NCBI GenBank assembly: GCA_947646735.1
Contig: CANTFK010000085.1
Coordinates: forward strand, 124,001 to 188,000
From: Peronospora farinosa
Taxonomy: Eukaryota > Oomycota > Peronosporomycetes > Peronosporales > Peronosporaceae
Direction of reading: 5' to 3'
DNA length: 64,000 nt
Shown here: positions 41,737 through 53,400 of the stretch, piece by piece
Layout: every line of letters begins with the position of its first letter
How positions within the stretch are numbered: position 1 is the first letter of the stretch
The notes under the pieces: model-generated
The model's database searches: none
Told to the model about the DNA's origin: nothing
The model's input: only the letters and a program-made list of their open reading frames with translations
Translations under genes and position numbers: made by a program

Positions 41737-44700
41737 TCAGTCTTGTATCGTTGGTGCATGGCATTGTCGTGTGGCCCTATGCACCGCAAAGCCGATATCA
41801 GGTCGCGTGCACCGGGCTACCCAGAGTAGACTCCCGACCAATGACTGAAATTCTCTTACGCTTGGTAGTCCAGCTTTGCCACTCGATATCACCGATAGAG
41901 CCACTGCTCCTTCCAGACTTGGCTCTTCATCTCCAATCGGCGATCTTACCGCGTTTTTGTTTTTAAGTCCGAAACGTGTGAGCATCTCAGCAATTGTGCT
42001 CTCCTGGTTCAATGCATAGCCTGGTCCGTCCGGCTCCACTTGCATGCCAATGAACTTGGCCGCCTCCCCCAGGTCCTTAAGCTCTAGCGCCTGCATGTCA
42101 TCAAAGAAGGCATCCACGCGACATGTACTTGTCGCGGTCACCAGCAAATCGTCGACGTATGTTCCAATCACTGTCGTTCCACCTGAATCCACTTTGTAAA
42201 ATATACAAGTATCCGTGATACATTGCGCGAAATTTAGCTCGAGGAGTGTCTTTCTGAGCAGTTGATGCCAAAGGCGCCCGGCTTGTTTTAGCCCATATAA
42301 GCTTCGCTTAAGACGCAACGCAAGGTCCTTCACGCTTGACACGCCCAGCTTTTGCAACAAACTTGACGGAACTCTCATGCCGTCGGGGACATATAGTAGA
42401 ATGTCGTACTCTTCTTCGGTCATCGCTTTGACGTAGGCCGCTGGTACGTCTCCGTGCCTAGCGCGTACACCCCAAATCATCAAAAGAATTAAAATTACTC
42501 TGACGTTCCCTATTTCCATCACTGCAGCAAAAGTGAGGACAAAGTCAACCCCAAGTAGTTGCTCATTTCCACACGCAACAAGACGCGCTTTAAACTTTTC
42601 AACTTGGCCGTCACCACGTCGTTTCTTCTTGTAAACCCACTTCGTGTGGAGCCGCTTGGCACCAGGCTCACACTTGATCAGCGTCCACGTCTCATTTGCT
42701 TCCAACGACCGCAGTTCTTCAACTTCTGCCTGCTCCCAAAGGTCACTGTGGGGGTCACGCCGGGCCTCTTTATAAGACTTAGGGTCTGGCCCGTATTCAA
42801 CTTCTAATGCGATCGATGTAGTCGCGGATCCTTCGACCACTGCTAGCACCATCAGACGAGGCTCTGATTCAATCGACGGCACTTCTTCTTCAACCTCATC
42901 TGCCTCGATTTGTCGACGCGACTTCTTCTTTTTGCGCATAGATTGTCTAAGCTTGGAGCCCTCTGTAGTTTTCTTGGCATTTCGCGCGCCTTGCAAGCCG
43001 TCCAATGCCCCTTCGGGAATTGCGCTGCTGTCATGAGCATCATCACCGCCTGCTACAACGGTAGAATAACCGTTCTTTGTTCTCTGCAGTTCGTCGTCGC
43101 CAAACGTTTCGAGCGCCCGTCGAATTTGCTCGTTAGCAGCTGCTCCTAGCGTCTCGATTGCGCTGATGTGGCGCGTCGTCGTCACCTTTCGATCTTTTGA
43201 TAGCAAAACCTTGTAACCTTTAGTTTCGTCATTTTTTTCAATGATATATCCTCTCACCGCGTGTCGCTCAAAATTCTTCTTCTTCGTATTACGAAAAACC
43301 ATGCATGGCGACCCGAACACTACGATGTCGGTCAGGTCTGGAACTTGTCCAGTCAAAAGCTCGAGGGGTGAAGCCCTGTTCGCGTTCGCACGCGTTGGGC
43401 TGCGGTTGAGAATGTACGTAGCGTAGTCAGCTGCATCGCTCCAAAATGTGAGAGCAAATCCTGAGCCGAAGATCATGCATCGAACCATGTTCATTATAGT
43501 TCGGTGCATACGCTCAGCTTTTCCGTTGCTGGCTTGATTTGCAGCTTCACTCACTTGACGAGCTACTCCTTGTCGATTACAAAGCAAGTCCACGTTAGCG
43601 TATTCACCTCCGCCATCAGTGCGGAGGACATGCACGCGACAGTCGAAACGTTTCTCGAAAAATACGAGAAAGTGATCAAACTTTTTGGCAGCTTGATCTT
43701 TTGTTTTTCCTGCAAACACACGCACGTAATTTGTCTTGTGATCCACGAAGTTGACCATATAGCGATTTCTGTGTCGATCGAGCGGCGTGATGGGCCCTTT
43801 CAAGTCACTGCAAATTACACCGCCTACGCGGTCGATTGGCGAGTTCTTTCCTGAATCTCGCTGTGGCTGTCGTGACTTGGTGGCTTTTCCTTCAACGCAG
43901 ATTTGACAATGCACGCGCCTGAGGTCCGTGAGCTTAATTCCCGACTCGGGCTCTCGGGCCATACGCTCGATGGTATCGAAAGACAAGTAGCCAAATCGAA
44001 TGTGAAAATCCATCAGGGTGCCTTCTTGATATTCCGATGCAAGTGGCTGTCCGACGACTGCATTCATCACTATGTCTGAAAATGTCTTTTTCTGTAACTG
44101 AGGAGAGCAGAGTTTTGCAACCAGCACGTTTGCTTCTAATTTTAGGTGACATACCACTTGAGACGGTGAGCCCTTTGCAATAACCATGCTTCCATGACGC
44201 GATTCAATGCGACATCCTTGCTTAGCCAATATCCCAAACGATATTAAATTACGCGATAGAAGCGGCGCAAAATACACGTTGCTCATCTTAAGCTCGAACT
44301 CTTTCCCTTCGGCAATACCGATAAGCGTCACAGTGCCCTTCTTTGTAACTTGAAGCCGCTCGCCGTTTGGAAGGAGTAGCCAGTTGGTCTCGTTACAGTC
44401 CACGGCGTGTTCCAGCATCGAGACGTCGCGAACCAAGTGTCTACTTGCACCGCTGTCCAAAATCCAGTGATCCAACTCCACAGCGTCCCCATGCGCTGCA
44501 AGCTCCCAGCGAGTCTTCTCACCGGCACTGACGCTGTCTTTCTTTTTCTTGAATTTGCACTCTCTGGCTATGTGGCCGGGTTTTCCGCACGTAAAACATT
44601 TTCTTGACTCGCCCACTGCATTTACGACGCCCTTTACGTGATTCCTTATCGGGCGATCATCATCCTCAATCTCTTGCGCCCATGCCACGAGTTCTTGTGC

Positions 44701-45231
44701 ATGGTGAAGATAGTCAGTGCGACCTGGATCATATCGTCCCATAATCGCAACCTTCATGTGTGGCGCAGCGTACTTCACGACGCTTTCAAGTACCAGTTTC
44801 TCGCTGGTCTCACTCGAATGCATGAGCGCCGTGAGGTATAACAAGTGCTCGGTCCACGAACGCGAGCTGCTCTTTTTTGCCCCGTACAGATGCACAGCTT
44901 GGTGATGGGAAATGTTCACTTTAAAAGCGAGCCACAGCTGCTCGAGCAGATATGCGATACTTTGGTTACGCATCCACCATCCTTCAATGTGTGCTTGATA
45001 ATACTGCAAGGCCGTTCCCTCCAGGTGCTGCTGGAGCTTGTTCGCCTTAACTCGTTCAGTCCATTTGTACCCGCACCCGAACTCAGCCATCTCAATGGCC
45101 TCAATGAATAGTAGCGCCCACTGGCGAAATCCACTTCCCAGTCCTTTGTATTTCTCCACTCCGCTGAACTTTCCGATCATCAACTTTGAGCCTCGAGCGT
45201 TGGGCACGCGATGTCCACCAAGACCCGGCAA
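41737..45231 (-). CDS. Copia Gag-Pol (gag, protease, integrase, RT), interrupted
   Basis: The order gag, PR, IN, RT is that of Ty1/Copia. The gag part (UBN2-like) runs to ~205, then a zinc knuckle CX2CX4HX4C at ~210-225, protease with L-D-S-G-A-S at ~256, pre-integrase and HHCC, integrase D...D...E (I-C-S-D-L-K-G; R-T-D-G-G-G-E-Y; N-G-K-A-E-R-M), a charged linker, and RT with Y-V-D-D-L-L at ~1023. A TGA ends the frame just before RNase H. At the 5' end the frame overlaps gag codons in another frame and is closed upstream by TAA, so the true gag start (45770) is separated by a frameshift. Not an active gene. Confidence 0.88.
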   Translation of the reverse strand: MPGLGGHRVPNARGSKLMIGKFSGVEKYKGLGSGFRQWALLFIEAIEMAEFGCGYKWTERVKANKLQQHLEGTALQYYQAHIEGWWMRNQSIAYLLEQLWLAFKVNISHHQAVHLYGAKKSSSRSWTEHLLYLTALMHSSETSEKLVLESVVKYAAPHMKVAIMGRYDPGRTDYLHHAQELVAWAQEIEDDDRPIRNHVKGVVNAVGESRKCFTCGKPGHIARECKFKKKKDSVSAGEKTRWELAAHGDAVELDHWILDSGASRHLVRDVSMLEHAVDCNETNWLLLPNGERLQVTKKGTVTLIGIAEGKEFELKMSNVYFAPLLSRNLISFGILAKQGCRIESRHGSMVIAKGSPSQVVCHLKLEANVLVAKLCSPQLQKKTFSDIVMNAVVGQPLASEYQEGTLMDFHIRFGYLSFDTIERMAREPESGIKLTDLRRVHCQICVEGKATKSRQPQRDSGKNSPIDRVGGVICSDLKGPITPLDRHRNRYMVNFVDHKTNYVRVFAGKTKDQAAKKFDHFLVFFEKRFDCRVHVLRTDGGGEYANVDLLCNRQGVARQVSEAANQASNGKAERMHRTIMNMVRCMIFGSGFALTFWSDAADYATYILNRSPTRANANRASPLELLTGQVPDLTDIVVFGSPCMVFRNTKKKNFERHAVRGYIIEKNDETKGYKVLLSKDRKVTTTRHISAIETLGAAANEQIRRALETFGDDELQRTKNGYSTVVAGGDDAHDSSAIPEGALDGLQGARNAKKTTEGSKLRQSMRKKKKSRRQIEADEVEEEVPSIESEPRLMVLAVVEGSATTSIALEVEYGPDPKSYKEARRDPHSDLWEQAEVEELRSLEANETWTLIKCEPGAKRLHTKWVYKKKRRGDGQVEKFKARLVACGNEQLLGVDFVLTFAAVMEIGNVRVILILLMIWGVRARHGDVPAAYVKAMTEEEYDILLYVPDGMRVPSSLLQKLGVSSVKDLALRLKRSLYGLKQAGRLWHQLLRKTLLELNFAQCITDTCIFYKVDSGGTTVIGTYVDDLLVTATSTCRVDAFFDDMQALELKDLGEAAKFIGMQVEPDGPGYALNQESTIAEMLTRFGLKNKNAVRSPIGDEEPSLEGAVALSVISSGKAGLPSVREFQSLVGSLLWVARCTRPDIGFAVHRATRQCHAPTIQD

Positions 45232-45770
45232 GCAGCCAGGGTCTGCGTACGGCGTTGGGGGCGGTGCTTGTTGATGATGCGCCTGAGCTTAATACTCTGC
45301 TTGCGCTTGGGCTGCCGCTTGTGCTTCCAACGCGGCTTGTGCCTCCGCCGAACCTTGATTAACCCGCGTCTGTACTTCGGCGCGCCTGTAAAAGCTCCCA
45401 GCCCAAACGGTCCCATACCGGACAGCTCGTCGATCTGCATTGGCGTACGCCCTAGCGCACTGCCTCCATCTATTGCGCGACGAAAATAGCTCCCAGCGAA
45501 TGCCACTTGCACCACGTTGCGCCCATCCGTTTGTCGCCCAGGTTGAGCATGTTGCATGCGTGGCGAGACAGGCGAAGCGTTTGACACGCTTACACTAGCT
45601 CTTTCAATAGTGTCTATGCGTGTTTCCAACCGCGTGAGTGCTGCGAGCACGCGCTCCATGTCGGACAGTGACGTCTCCTGGTCAGCGTCGCTCCTTTCGC
45701 GAGCGACTCCTCCGGTCGGGGGTGTTCGTACCTCGCCGACAGAATGCTCAGACCCGTCGCTTGGGCTCAT
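45180..45770 (-). pseudogene. Copia gag N-terminal part, frameshifted
   Basis: It starts with the ATG at 45770 that lies inside the primer-binding site. Roughly the first 130 codons look like gag, with a short coiled coil (R-V-L-A-A-L-T-R-L-E). After about 45370 the reading becomes Arg/Lys-rich nonsense, while the alternative frame there is Ala/Gln-rich and leads into the main gag-pol. A frameshift near 45330-45370 plus a TAA in the second frame near 45290 break the protein. Confidence 0.75.
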
Positions 45771-45774
45771 AACC
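45758..45774 (-). other. Copia primer-binding site (initiator tRNA-Met anticodon type)
   Basis: The minus strand reads GGTTATGAGCCCAAGCG directly after the LTR. This is complementary to the anticodon stem-loop of initiator tRNA-Met (CAU in a ...GGGCTCATAACC context), as in Drosophila copia, which primes from a half-tRNA. The gag ATG is inside the site. Confidence 0.75.
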
Positions 45775-46016
45775 TGTTGAAAACTAAAAAACGCATGACA
45801 AAATGACTTTACTTACGGACGCGTGCCAGACGCGTTTCGGCCCGCCGCCGCGGGCCTCCTCAGTGGCTTACCGATCGCAAAGTGATCCTACTTAGTGCAG
45901 TGGCATCTGCCGCTGCAACACAGTCTACCTATGCATCGAACATTCTAGAACTACATAGAATAGACTATTCTAGAACAACCAGTACCCGGCTAGATACGAA
46001 GTTCCACTTTCCAACA
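45775..46016 (-). repeat. Copia LTR family A, right (5') copy
   Basis: 242 bp. It is near-identical to the left copy apart from a ~25-bp deletion and several substitutions, which implies some age since insertion. Confidence 0.88.
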
Positions 46017-46779
46017 CGTAGTACGTCGGTATCGGTTATCAAACAATGCCCACACTCAATATTCCTCAAAATGAAGTATCAAAACACATTTTATGCTGGC
46101 TTACAACCGTGACTTAATGTTTGGATCTAATTATTTAACTGTCGTGTAACCCCGTTACAGGTGTCGTAAGTCATGGCATATCAATGTCGTACTTAGTACA
46201 CCGAGCTACACTTCGCTACGTATGGAATCCGAGCCTCGAGCTGGCAAGTGTACATTGCCACCTACGGACATAAAGGGTTCGTTGATCATCATGTGGTGTA
46301 CCTTTGATCCACTGCTGAGGTCTTAGCGCAAGTTCGTCCCAAATCAACTTATCAAATTGAAACCTTGACACAAAGGAGATGAGAGGACTATTGGAGACAA
46401 AAGTGAGCAAAGGATAACGATGGAATGCAGCTGCAAATTTGCATGCAGATGCGATGCTTGAGTCTCTTTGTAGGAGAACTGACGTCGCCAGCTCAGCAAA
46501 GATGCCAAAGTCATTGCGGCGAGTATGGACACTGTGAACACAGTGTACATACATGCACCGCTGACGACATGGAATCTGGTGCAGCGTCCATGTCGTCAGC
46601 GCTGCATCAATAGGAGCATCTGAATGATGGCGAGCTCTATGAAGTAGAGGATCAGGTCGGGGGAGTCGCATAGCAGGGCGCGCAGTTCAAGACGTAGTAT
46701 GGTCATATCGACTACTCTTAAACGACTGCTGCATCATTATTATCGGCCTCTTTATATTAACTCGAATGGAAATTTGCTT
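46017..46779. other. Repeat-derived flank of the Copia insertion
   Basis: The first ~30 bp continue the target repeat also seen (inverted) at 61062-61112. A 19-mer at 46141-46159 matches 60943-60961 in inverse orientation. A 151-codon minus frame (46216-46671) has no recognisable domain and unconvincing composition. I see no supported gene here. Confidence 0.5.
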
Positions 46780-47151
46780 TTATGCAGCGGAGCTGGTTAA
46801 CGTCGGCAAATTCACACAACCTGCGTATAATCGACAGGATTCGTCACCACCCTCGGTAATGTCTGTACAGAGTCTGCAACAGTGCCTATTGTTCAAAAAC
46901 TTCTGAAAAGCCCACTGTGCCTCCTCAATTTCATTCAAGGGGCTTGAAAAGGCGAGACGAGATTCAATATTTCTCGAAATTATCACAAGCTCGTGACCTT
47001 GAACTTCCTTTGGTTCCACCCTGAAGCTGAATTTGCATGCTTGGTCACATTTCATCTCATCCCCAAAGCCTCGCAGCTTGGTCGCTTCAGCCCCATCCAG
47101 CCATACACGGTTTGTTTTCAAGTTGCAGCTCAACAAAAAAGTCAACACCAT
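46780..47151 (-). pseudogene. Possible gene remnant, unknown product
   Basis: A minus frame of 123 codons has a protein-like composition in its second half, including an acidic/hydrophobic run (E-I-E-E-A-Q-W-A-F-Q-K-F) and a C-C-R-L-C-T Cys cluster. The neighbouring frame just upstream (about 47110-47185) also looks protein-like and overlaps it, as if one frameshift had split an older ORF. No family was recognised. It lies upstream of the giant GTPase gene on the opposite strand. Confidence 0.22.
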
Positions 47152-47499
47152 CTTTCAAGTCATTTTCTCTTTAGCTCCATCACCTCTTTTCACAAACTTT
47201 GCCCCTCCACGGGTATAGAGATGATTTGTCTTTCTCTGACTCTTAGCATCACCATCTTCCCCTCAGGAATTGACATTTTGTGATAAATGTGATGACGAAA
47301 AACTTTACTGTTTGCTACAAAGGATTGAAACAATTAGATGTATCGAAATAATCGTATCGGTGATGTATGATCGTTTAGGTACAAGCTTAATTCTTTTGTC
47401 GTACACCCGTTGGGTTTTGGAAAGTGTTTGGAAAGTTGAGCAAGTAACAGTAATCTTTGATTTAGCTCGTCAGTATTCTATTTGCTACAGGCAGACAAG

Positions 47500-50400
47500 A
47501 TGGAAAGTCTTCAACATGCAGAATCAAGCTTTGAAAACGAATCCGCAGCACCGGAAAAATATCTCTTTCGCCTAATGAAACTAGTGCGAGAAACCCAATG
47601 CGAGATGGAGGTGATAAAGCCCGTGCTGGATGAATTGGAAGTCATGCGATTGTGTTGCAGCTTTGGAATGATGTCGTCCGTGAATGCCAAAGATTTCAAC
47701 TATAGTGCTTTGCACGCACGCGAGTTTGATGATGACTTTGTTCGATTTCTTCGATTTGAGCTGCTGGAAAATTCATGTCCAGGACACGTCAACATGAAGG
47801 GATTTTTTGGAAAACAAACACAAGTTTCAGAGGCTTTGGTTGACATGAAAGCGTGTTCTAGGGAGACACTTGCGTCACTCACTGAAGCCAATGAAGGCAT
47901 TTACTGTGTAAAGGTCATTGCCGACCAAAGTGAAGCTCAAGGGAACGAAGACGAGAAGCCTAGTCTGGTGGTGTTCTCCTGGATCCGTGACACGCAGTTT
48001 GAGCCGCAACGGCTTCGGAACACGCCAGCATTTGTACTGCGTTTTCTTACGGGATTGACCCCTGACATTATCTGTTGCACCTCACCATCCGACATGGAAC
48101 AGATAAAGACAGCAATGGCGTCTTCGAATGACCAACGAGACGACGATCTGTCTTCATACTCCGTCTCATTCCATATTGAGAAGCAAGAGGACCAGCCTGA
48201 TAGTACTGAGTGTATGGCAGTGTCCTCAATCGATTTGGAAAACATTCCTGATGATTGCTCCGAAATTTGCTTGATAAAAGGAAGTTACCCAGCTATCGCC
48301 ATCACGAAAACGATGAGCTCTGCAATCCGTACTGTGCCAGTTCGACACACGTTTCACGTGCCAGGATCGTTTCCAGAGTGGCTAAAAGATGAATCGAAGG
48401 ACTTCCGAATTGATTTAAGCCATGGAATTGTTCGATCAGTAAAACTCGCCCAAAATATTCTGAAAAAATTTGAGATGTGGCCCGAAGATGAAGTGAATGC
48501 TTGCCGAGATGCTCATGAGAAAAAATTGAACGATGATTACGACGCAGCAACTATGAAGCTGAAAACTGAGATTGCAGAAAAAAAGACGGTGGTTGATAAC
48601 GTATCGAATGAGTTGTTTCGTCTCCGCGCTGTTGGGACGTCGAATGCAGAATCTGATGTTTCTTCGCAGACAGCCTTCGCAGCCTATGAGGCATTTCGAG
48701 AATGGCTCAAGTCAACGTGCTCTTGGAAAATTGATCGCAAGATTGAATTGAGCTTAGACACACCGACGCGCTTTCAAGAAATAATGGGTGTGCTGTTTGA
48801 ACTGTATTCTCGTGGTCATGAAGGTGAACTGAGCAAGATAATAGAAATGTGCGCTACTAACTCCAAAGCAGAGATCTTGAAAGCCATCAAGAATCGCAAC
48901 TTAGAGAAAAAGAGTTCCGATTCGAAAAAGGTGGTTGTAGATGGCGAAGAACAAAAGGCAATGTGGCAATCATTTTTAGTGTCAACTGCTGGACCCTTGG
49001 ACAAACTACGAACGAAATGGTGGCTTGCTTTGGAAAGCGTGCTTGCCACAGTTAGTGAAGAGCGACTAAAAGATCTGAAGAGTGCGAAAAAGCATGCCAA
49101 GACTGCCTGGTATGATGATCAGAAGGTGGTCATCGCAAACAAATTTAATGAGCTGCGTAAAGCTTTATTGTCGAGAGACGGATTGTTGCTGTCTGTTAGC
49201 GCACATACCCGTGGCAAAAGAACTGTTCTGTGTGAAGGAACCAGAGAGGTTCATGCTCCACCTACTGCTTATCACGATATTGTAAAGTTGAATACGCAAG
49301 AAAGGAAACTGAAAAGAGCTGACGAGCGACAGGAATATCTGGGTCGGCTTCTACTCGAACCAGACACAAATCATGTGGCAATTTTTACCGTTAAGGTGCG
49401 ATCTGTAGTGCATATTTGTACAGGAAGCGAGCGCATGGCTGCAAAGTTAATCCATTTCCCGGTGACTACAAACTCTCGTCGACCTCCACGCGCTAATGAA
49501 AAGGTCGTTCGCACATTTGGCAAATTTGCCTCAGCTTGTGACTACGACGCCCGGAATCGAGTTTTAACATTCCTTTCGAAAGAATCGGTGGGGATCTATA
49601 AGTTTGATGAGTCGTTCAAGCGTTTGGATTGTATGAAACATATTGATTTGGATGTTCGCTCGACGCTTACAGATCTCCCATTCACGGATGTCCTATTATT
49701 AGATAGCACGGTGTACGTGACCGACTCGAGTGGAAGCTCTCAAGGTATTGACATGCACAACGATCAAACGTCAAGCGTCATGAGTGTGCACGCTGGCACT
49801 GAAGTGGATGTTTCGCACAGCCGTCTGCTGGAACTAGCCGATCACCTAGCCGTTGGAGTTGTGTCGTGCGCACCAAGTGATGATGGAGCTTTTGAAGGGA
49901 ATCTTGAGTGCAATTCTCGAGACGATCACCGCGCCCTACCGATCTTGCCTCTTGGTGTGAAATTTCTGACGGACAAAGTAAGTGCCCAATGTGTCGATGA
50001 CAAAGTGCTCGTTCTGGACCCCTTGGCACAAAAGGTATATGTATTTTCCATCCAAGTGACTGTGCGTAGTGATTCGTACCGAATGCGGCAATCTGACACC
50101 ACAGGGTCAAAGTCCGATGACCCTGAATCAAGCAATGCTGAATGCCCACGGAAGCAACACTGGATGTACACGTTTTACCACGTATTCGAGAAGTTTCCTG
50201 TTCGCAGCTCTCTGGATCGTAGTGCACCATCACTTGTGTCGCTTCTTATCGCTTGCCCTGGCGTCGAGAACACCGCTTCTGCTCTTGAGAGCTACCACGA
50301 TTTTCTATCGCTGCTCATGAGCGACCTAATGGAATTGAACAAGCCCCTACACGGACTAAATCTAACGAAAGATCTTAAAGTGCAGCGTTCGTTGTTGGGG

Positions 50401-53400
50401 GTGACTTTCGATTCAAAGTCGCTCAAGTCTTTTTTTCAGACGCTCATCACATTCCTGCCAGTTCAAATATGTCGTGCCGAAGGAAATGCATTAACAGTAT
50501 TGCATGATGGAATGGATCAGTCATTGGATGAGCTAGATGTGGACGTTCAGGCGTGGGGGGCAGCCGACATTGCAGAGTCGGTTCGATTTGGTCTTTTATC
50601 CCCTCTACTATGTGCCTGGCGAGGTCGTTGCGTAGTGATCACGTCAATGGGTAAACAGTCTACCGGAAAGAGCTACTTTTTAAATCACCTTACGGGATCA
50701 TCGTTCGCTATCGCCGGGAACCGTTGTACTGATGGCGCGTGGATGACGTTACGCATCATGCAAGATATCTTGTTAGTGGTTTTGGATTTCGAAGGTCTCG
50801 GGTCTTTTGAGCGTACTGATCAAGAGGATGTGTTTTTGTCGGTGTTAAATGCTTCAGTGTCAATGTTCACGATTTTTCGCATGGAAATGAGATTCGATAA
50901 AGACATTGATGGGCTGTTCACCAAGTTTCAGAAGGGAATCAATCTATTGAAGAATGACGAGCGGCTTTTTCAAGGAACTTTGTACATGAGTGTGAAAGAC
51001 GTTAATCCGAACGATCGTCAGGGCGTGCTAGCGGAGTTTCGACGCAAGTTCCAGAAGCTGCTGACTGCCAATCGTGAGCAGAATTTCCTCACAGAGATGT
51101 ATTCCGGCAAACTGGGAATCAATTGCTCCCCGCCTCTAGGGACCTTGGGCTATTATGAATCATTGCGTCACGCGCGACAGTTGATTGAAAAACTTGTCAA
51201 AGACTCTGAATCATTGCGCGGATTTAAGAGCGGGAGCTCTTTCCACGATTGTATTCGTTTGGTACTGGCAAAAATATCAATTCTGGATTGGACTGCTGTC
51301 GATAAAAGCTCTCAGCGACTGGAGATGAATGAGCTTCATCGAAAATTGCCTGGCGCTATCCGCACGGGGTGCTTGATTCCTTTAGAGGCCCAATTAAAAG
51401 ACGAAAACCTGCCGCAGTGTCTCAAAGACCCTCTTCTTCACGACGAGAATGTTGTTTCCATGCTGGCTTTGAAAGAGCTTAGCCGTGACTATCCTGAATT
51501 GTCCGATAGCTGGGCAAATGCTGATCAAGAAGTGACTTTGGATGAAATAAATGACGAAGACATCGACTTTGGTCCTTCCGTCTGCATTCACGCTAGTGTT
51601 GACTCAAACCACATCCACTTCACTCTTTTGAGCCTGTTCCAGCGTTACTTGGCGTTAACCTCAAAAGGTTCGCTGGAAAAGATTGTCGACAAAGACTATG
51701 CAAACTTTGATGCAATCTTGTCGTTCTTGGTTCGACGTCGAAAAACGAAGGTGATCTTGTGGGTGAAGCAATTCTTGGGCGCGGAACGTTTTTTAGATGA
51801 ATGGGAGCAGATAGAGCAGACTTATTTTCTTCCGTTCGAGGCTCAATTCAAAAGATGCTTACACTCTTGCGCCAAGTGTCAACTTCAGTGCATGCGATCC
51901 GTATGCCATTTATTTAATGAAGAGCACGATTGCGGTATGAGTCATGTGTGCCGCGGACTGTGTGAGTACTGTATGCGGAATTATCAACCCGGGAAAGAGA
52001 TGCCTCATTGTGTTGGTAAGGCTGGCCATGAAGGAAAGTGCGATTGCGCGAAGGGTGATCATACCTGCGGAGCTGAGTGTAGTCTGGTGGGTGCTTCCAA
52101 CTGCGGTGGGCTTTGTGTGATGCTTCAAGGACATGACGGAGATCATCGGTGTTCTGTGAAGCAGCACGCATGTGGAGCTGCATGTAGCGCGACCAACTGC
52201 GGTGGCAAATGCATTTTAAACACTGAACATAGCCACACTGTGCATAAGTGCCCTGAAACACAGTGCATTCACGTGTGTGAGATGGATAGCTGCAAGGAGC
52301 GGTGCAGTACCGCTAACCATTTTCATGGCCAACCCAGCTTGTGGGCGAAATTTGCCGAGGAGAATGGGCAACCGGCTGACGATGCCGCATTTCTTACGAT
52401 TGATAAAGGACTGCTTCACTTGTGCAACTCGCGTCACGCGTGCACTGCAACATGTGAAGCGGATGGGGTCTGTAGCAAGACTGTTCAGGTATCTACGAGC
52501 AAATTCTCGGGGGCATGTGACTCTTTTGATTATGAGCTAAAGCAAATGGTCGCAGTTCGCAACAAGTGTGTCATTGTTCTTCAGCCAGGACAAATAAATC
52601 ACGATGGATGTCCTCACTCATGTGTGAAGCTGCTTACGGATGGGACCAAAACTGTTCACGGATGCGGAGTGAGGTGTTCAGCTTGCGAGTATTATTGCGA
52701 TAAACCTGTCGGACATGACGGGGACCACTCAGCTGCACATGGGAATATGCGCAACATGCACTTTGTTGCTCAAGATCGTGTTATTCCTTGGGAAAACCGC
52801 AAGTATGAGGTTGGAGAGAAAGGAATTGCCGAAATGTGCAACATGTTCTGTTCTTCGGCAGGACGGGGTCATGTTCACTATTTGAAGTGCGACAGAGCAG
52901 CCTCGTCTAGTTGTGTATACTCTGGTTTACCAGACCAACGTCGCCACTGTCATCTCGAGCTGAAGCCACATCCGAAACATGAGGTGGATGAAGTTTTACA
53001 TGAAAAGTATTGGAAGACGATAGGATGGGAGGATCCCTGTCGATCTGCCGCCGAACGCCTTGTGTTTGGTAAATGTCCTTACTTGTGTGATGCTCCTGAG
53101 CACAATGGTGAAGACAAGTCACCATCCTACTGTGACTTGGATGTATGGCATGATCCGATTGCCACTTCAACAATTACTAAACGTGAGGGATATACAATCG
53201 TCAGTGGGCATCGCTTTGTGTGTTCTCACACTTCCGTGACAGGTTTAATTCACCATGTGTTTGTATTGGACTGTTCGGGGTCAATGCGAGGGAAGCCGTG
53301 GCAGAAACTGGTTGAGGGTGTTCGTAAATACATACTAAGTCGATTGGCAAGTGGTGCAACGCAAGATCTCGTCTCAGTGGTCACTTTTGGGAATCAAGGA

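Larger units (their letters stand above)
40168..46016 (-). mobile_element. Ty1/Copia composite element with a foreign internal LTR
   Basis: The outer LTRs (40168-40434 and 45775-46016) belong to one family (A), beginning TGTTGgAAACTAAAAAACGC and ending CCAACA. Between them are a 510-bp internal piece with its own polypurine tract and primer-binding site, an unrelated 204-bp LTR (B), and a broken gag-pol reading minus. The outer flanks are CATAG (40163-40167) and CGTAG (46017-46021). A related uninterrupted copy of the target at 61062-61112 reads CTTAG there, which supports one 5-bp target duplication for the whole structure. Coding lesions (gag frameshift and stop, TGA in pol) make it non-autonomous now. 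Confidence 0.88.

Noticed and set aside
46216..46671. 151-codon minus-strand ORF
   Set aside because: It has no domain, no convincing composition and no splice context, and lies in repeat-derived DNA.
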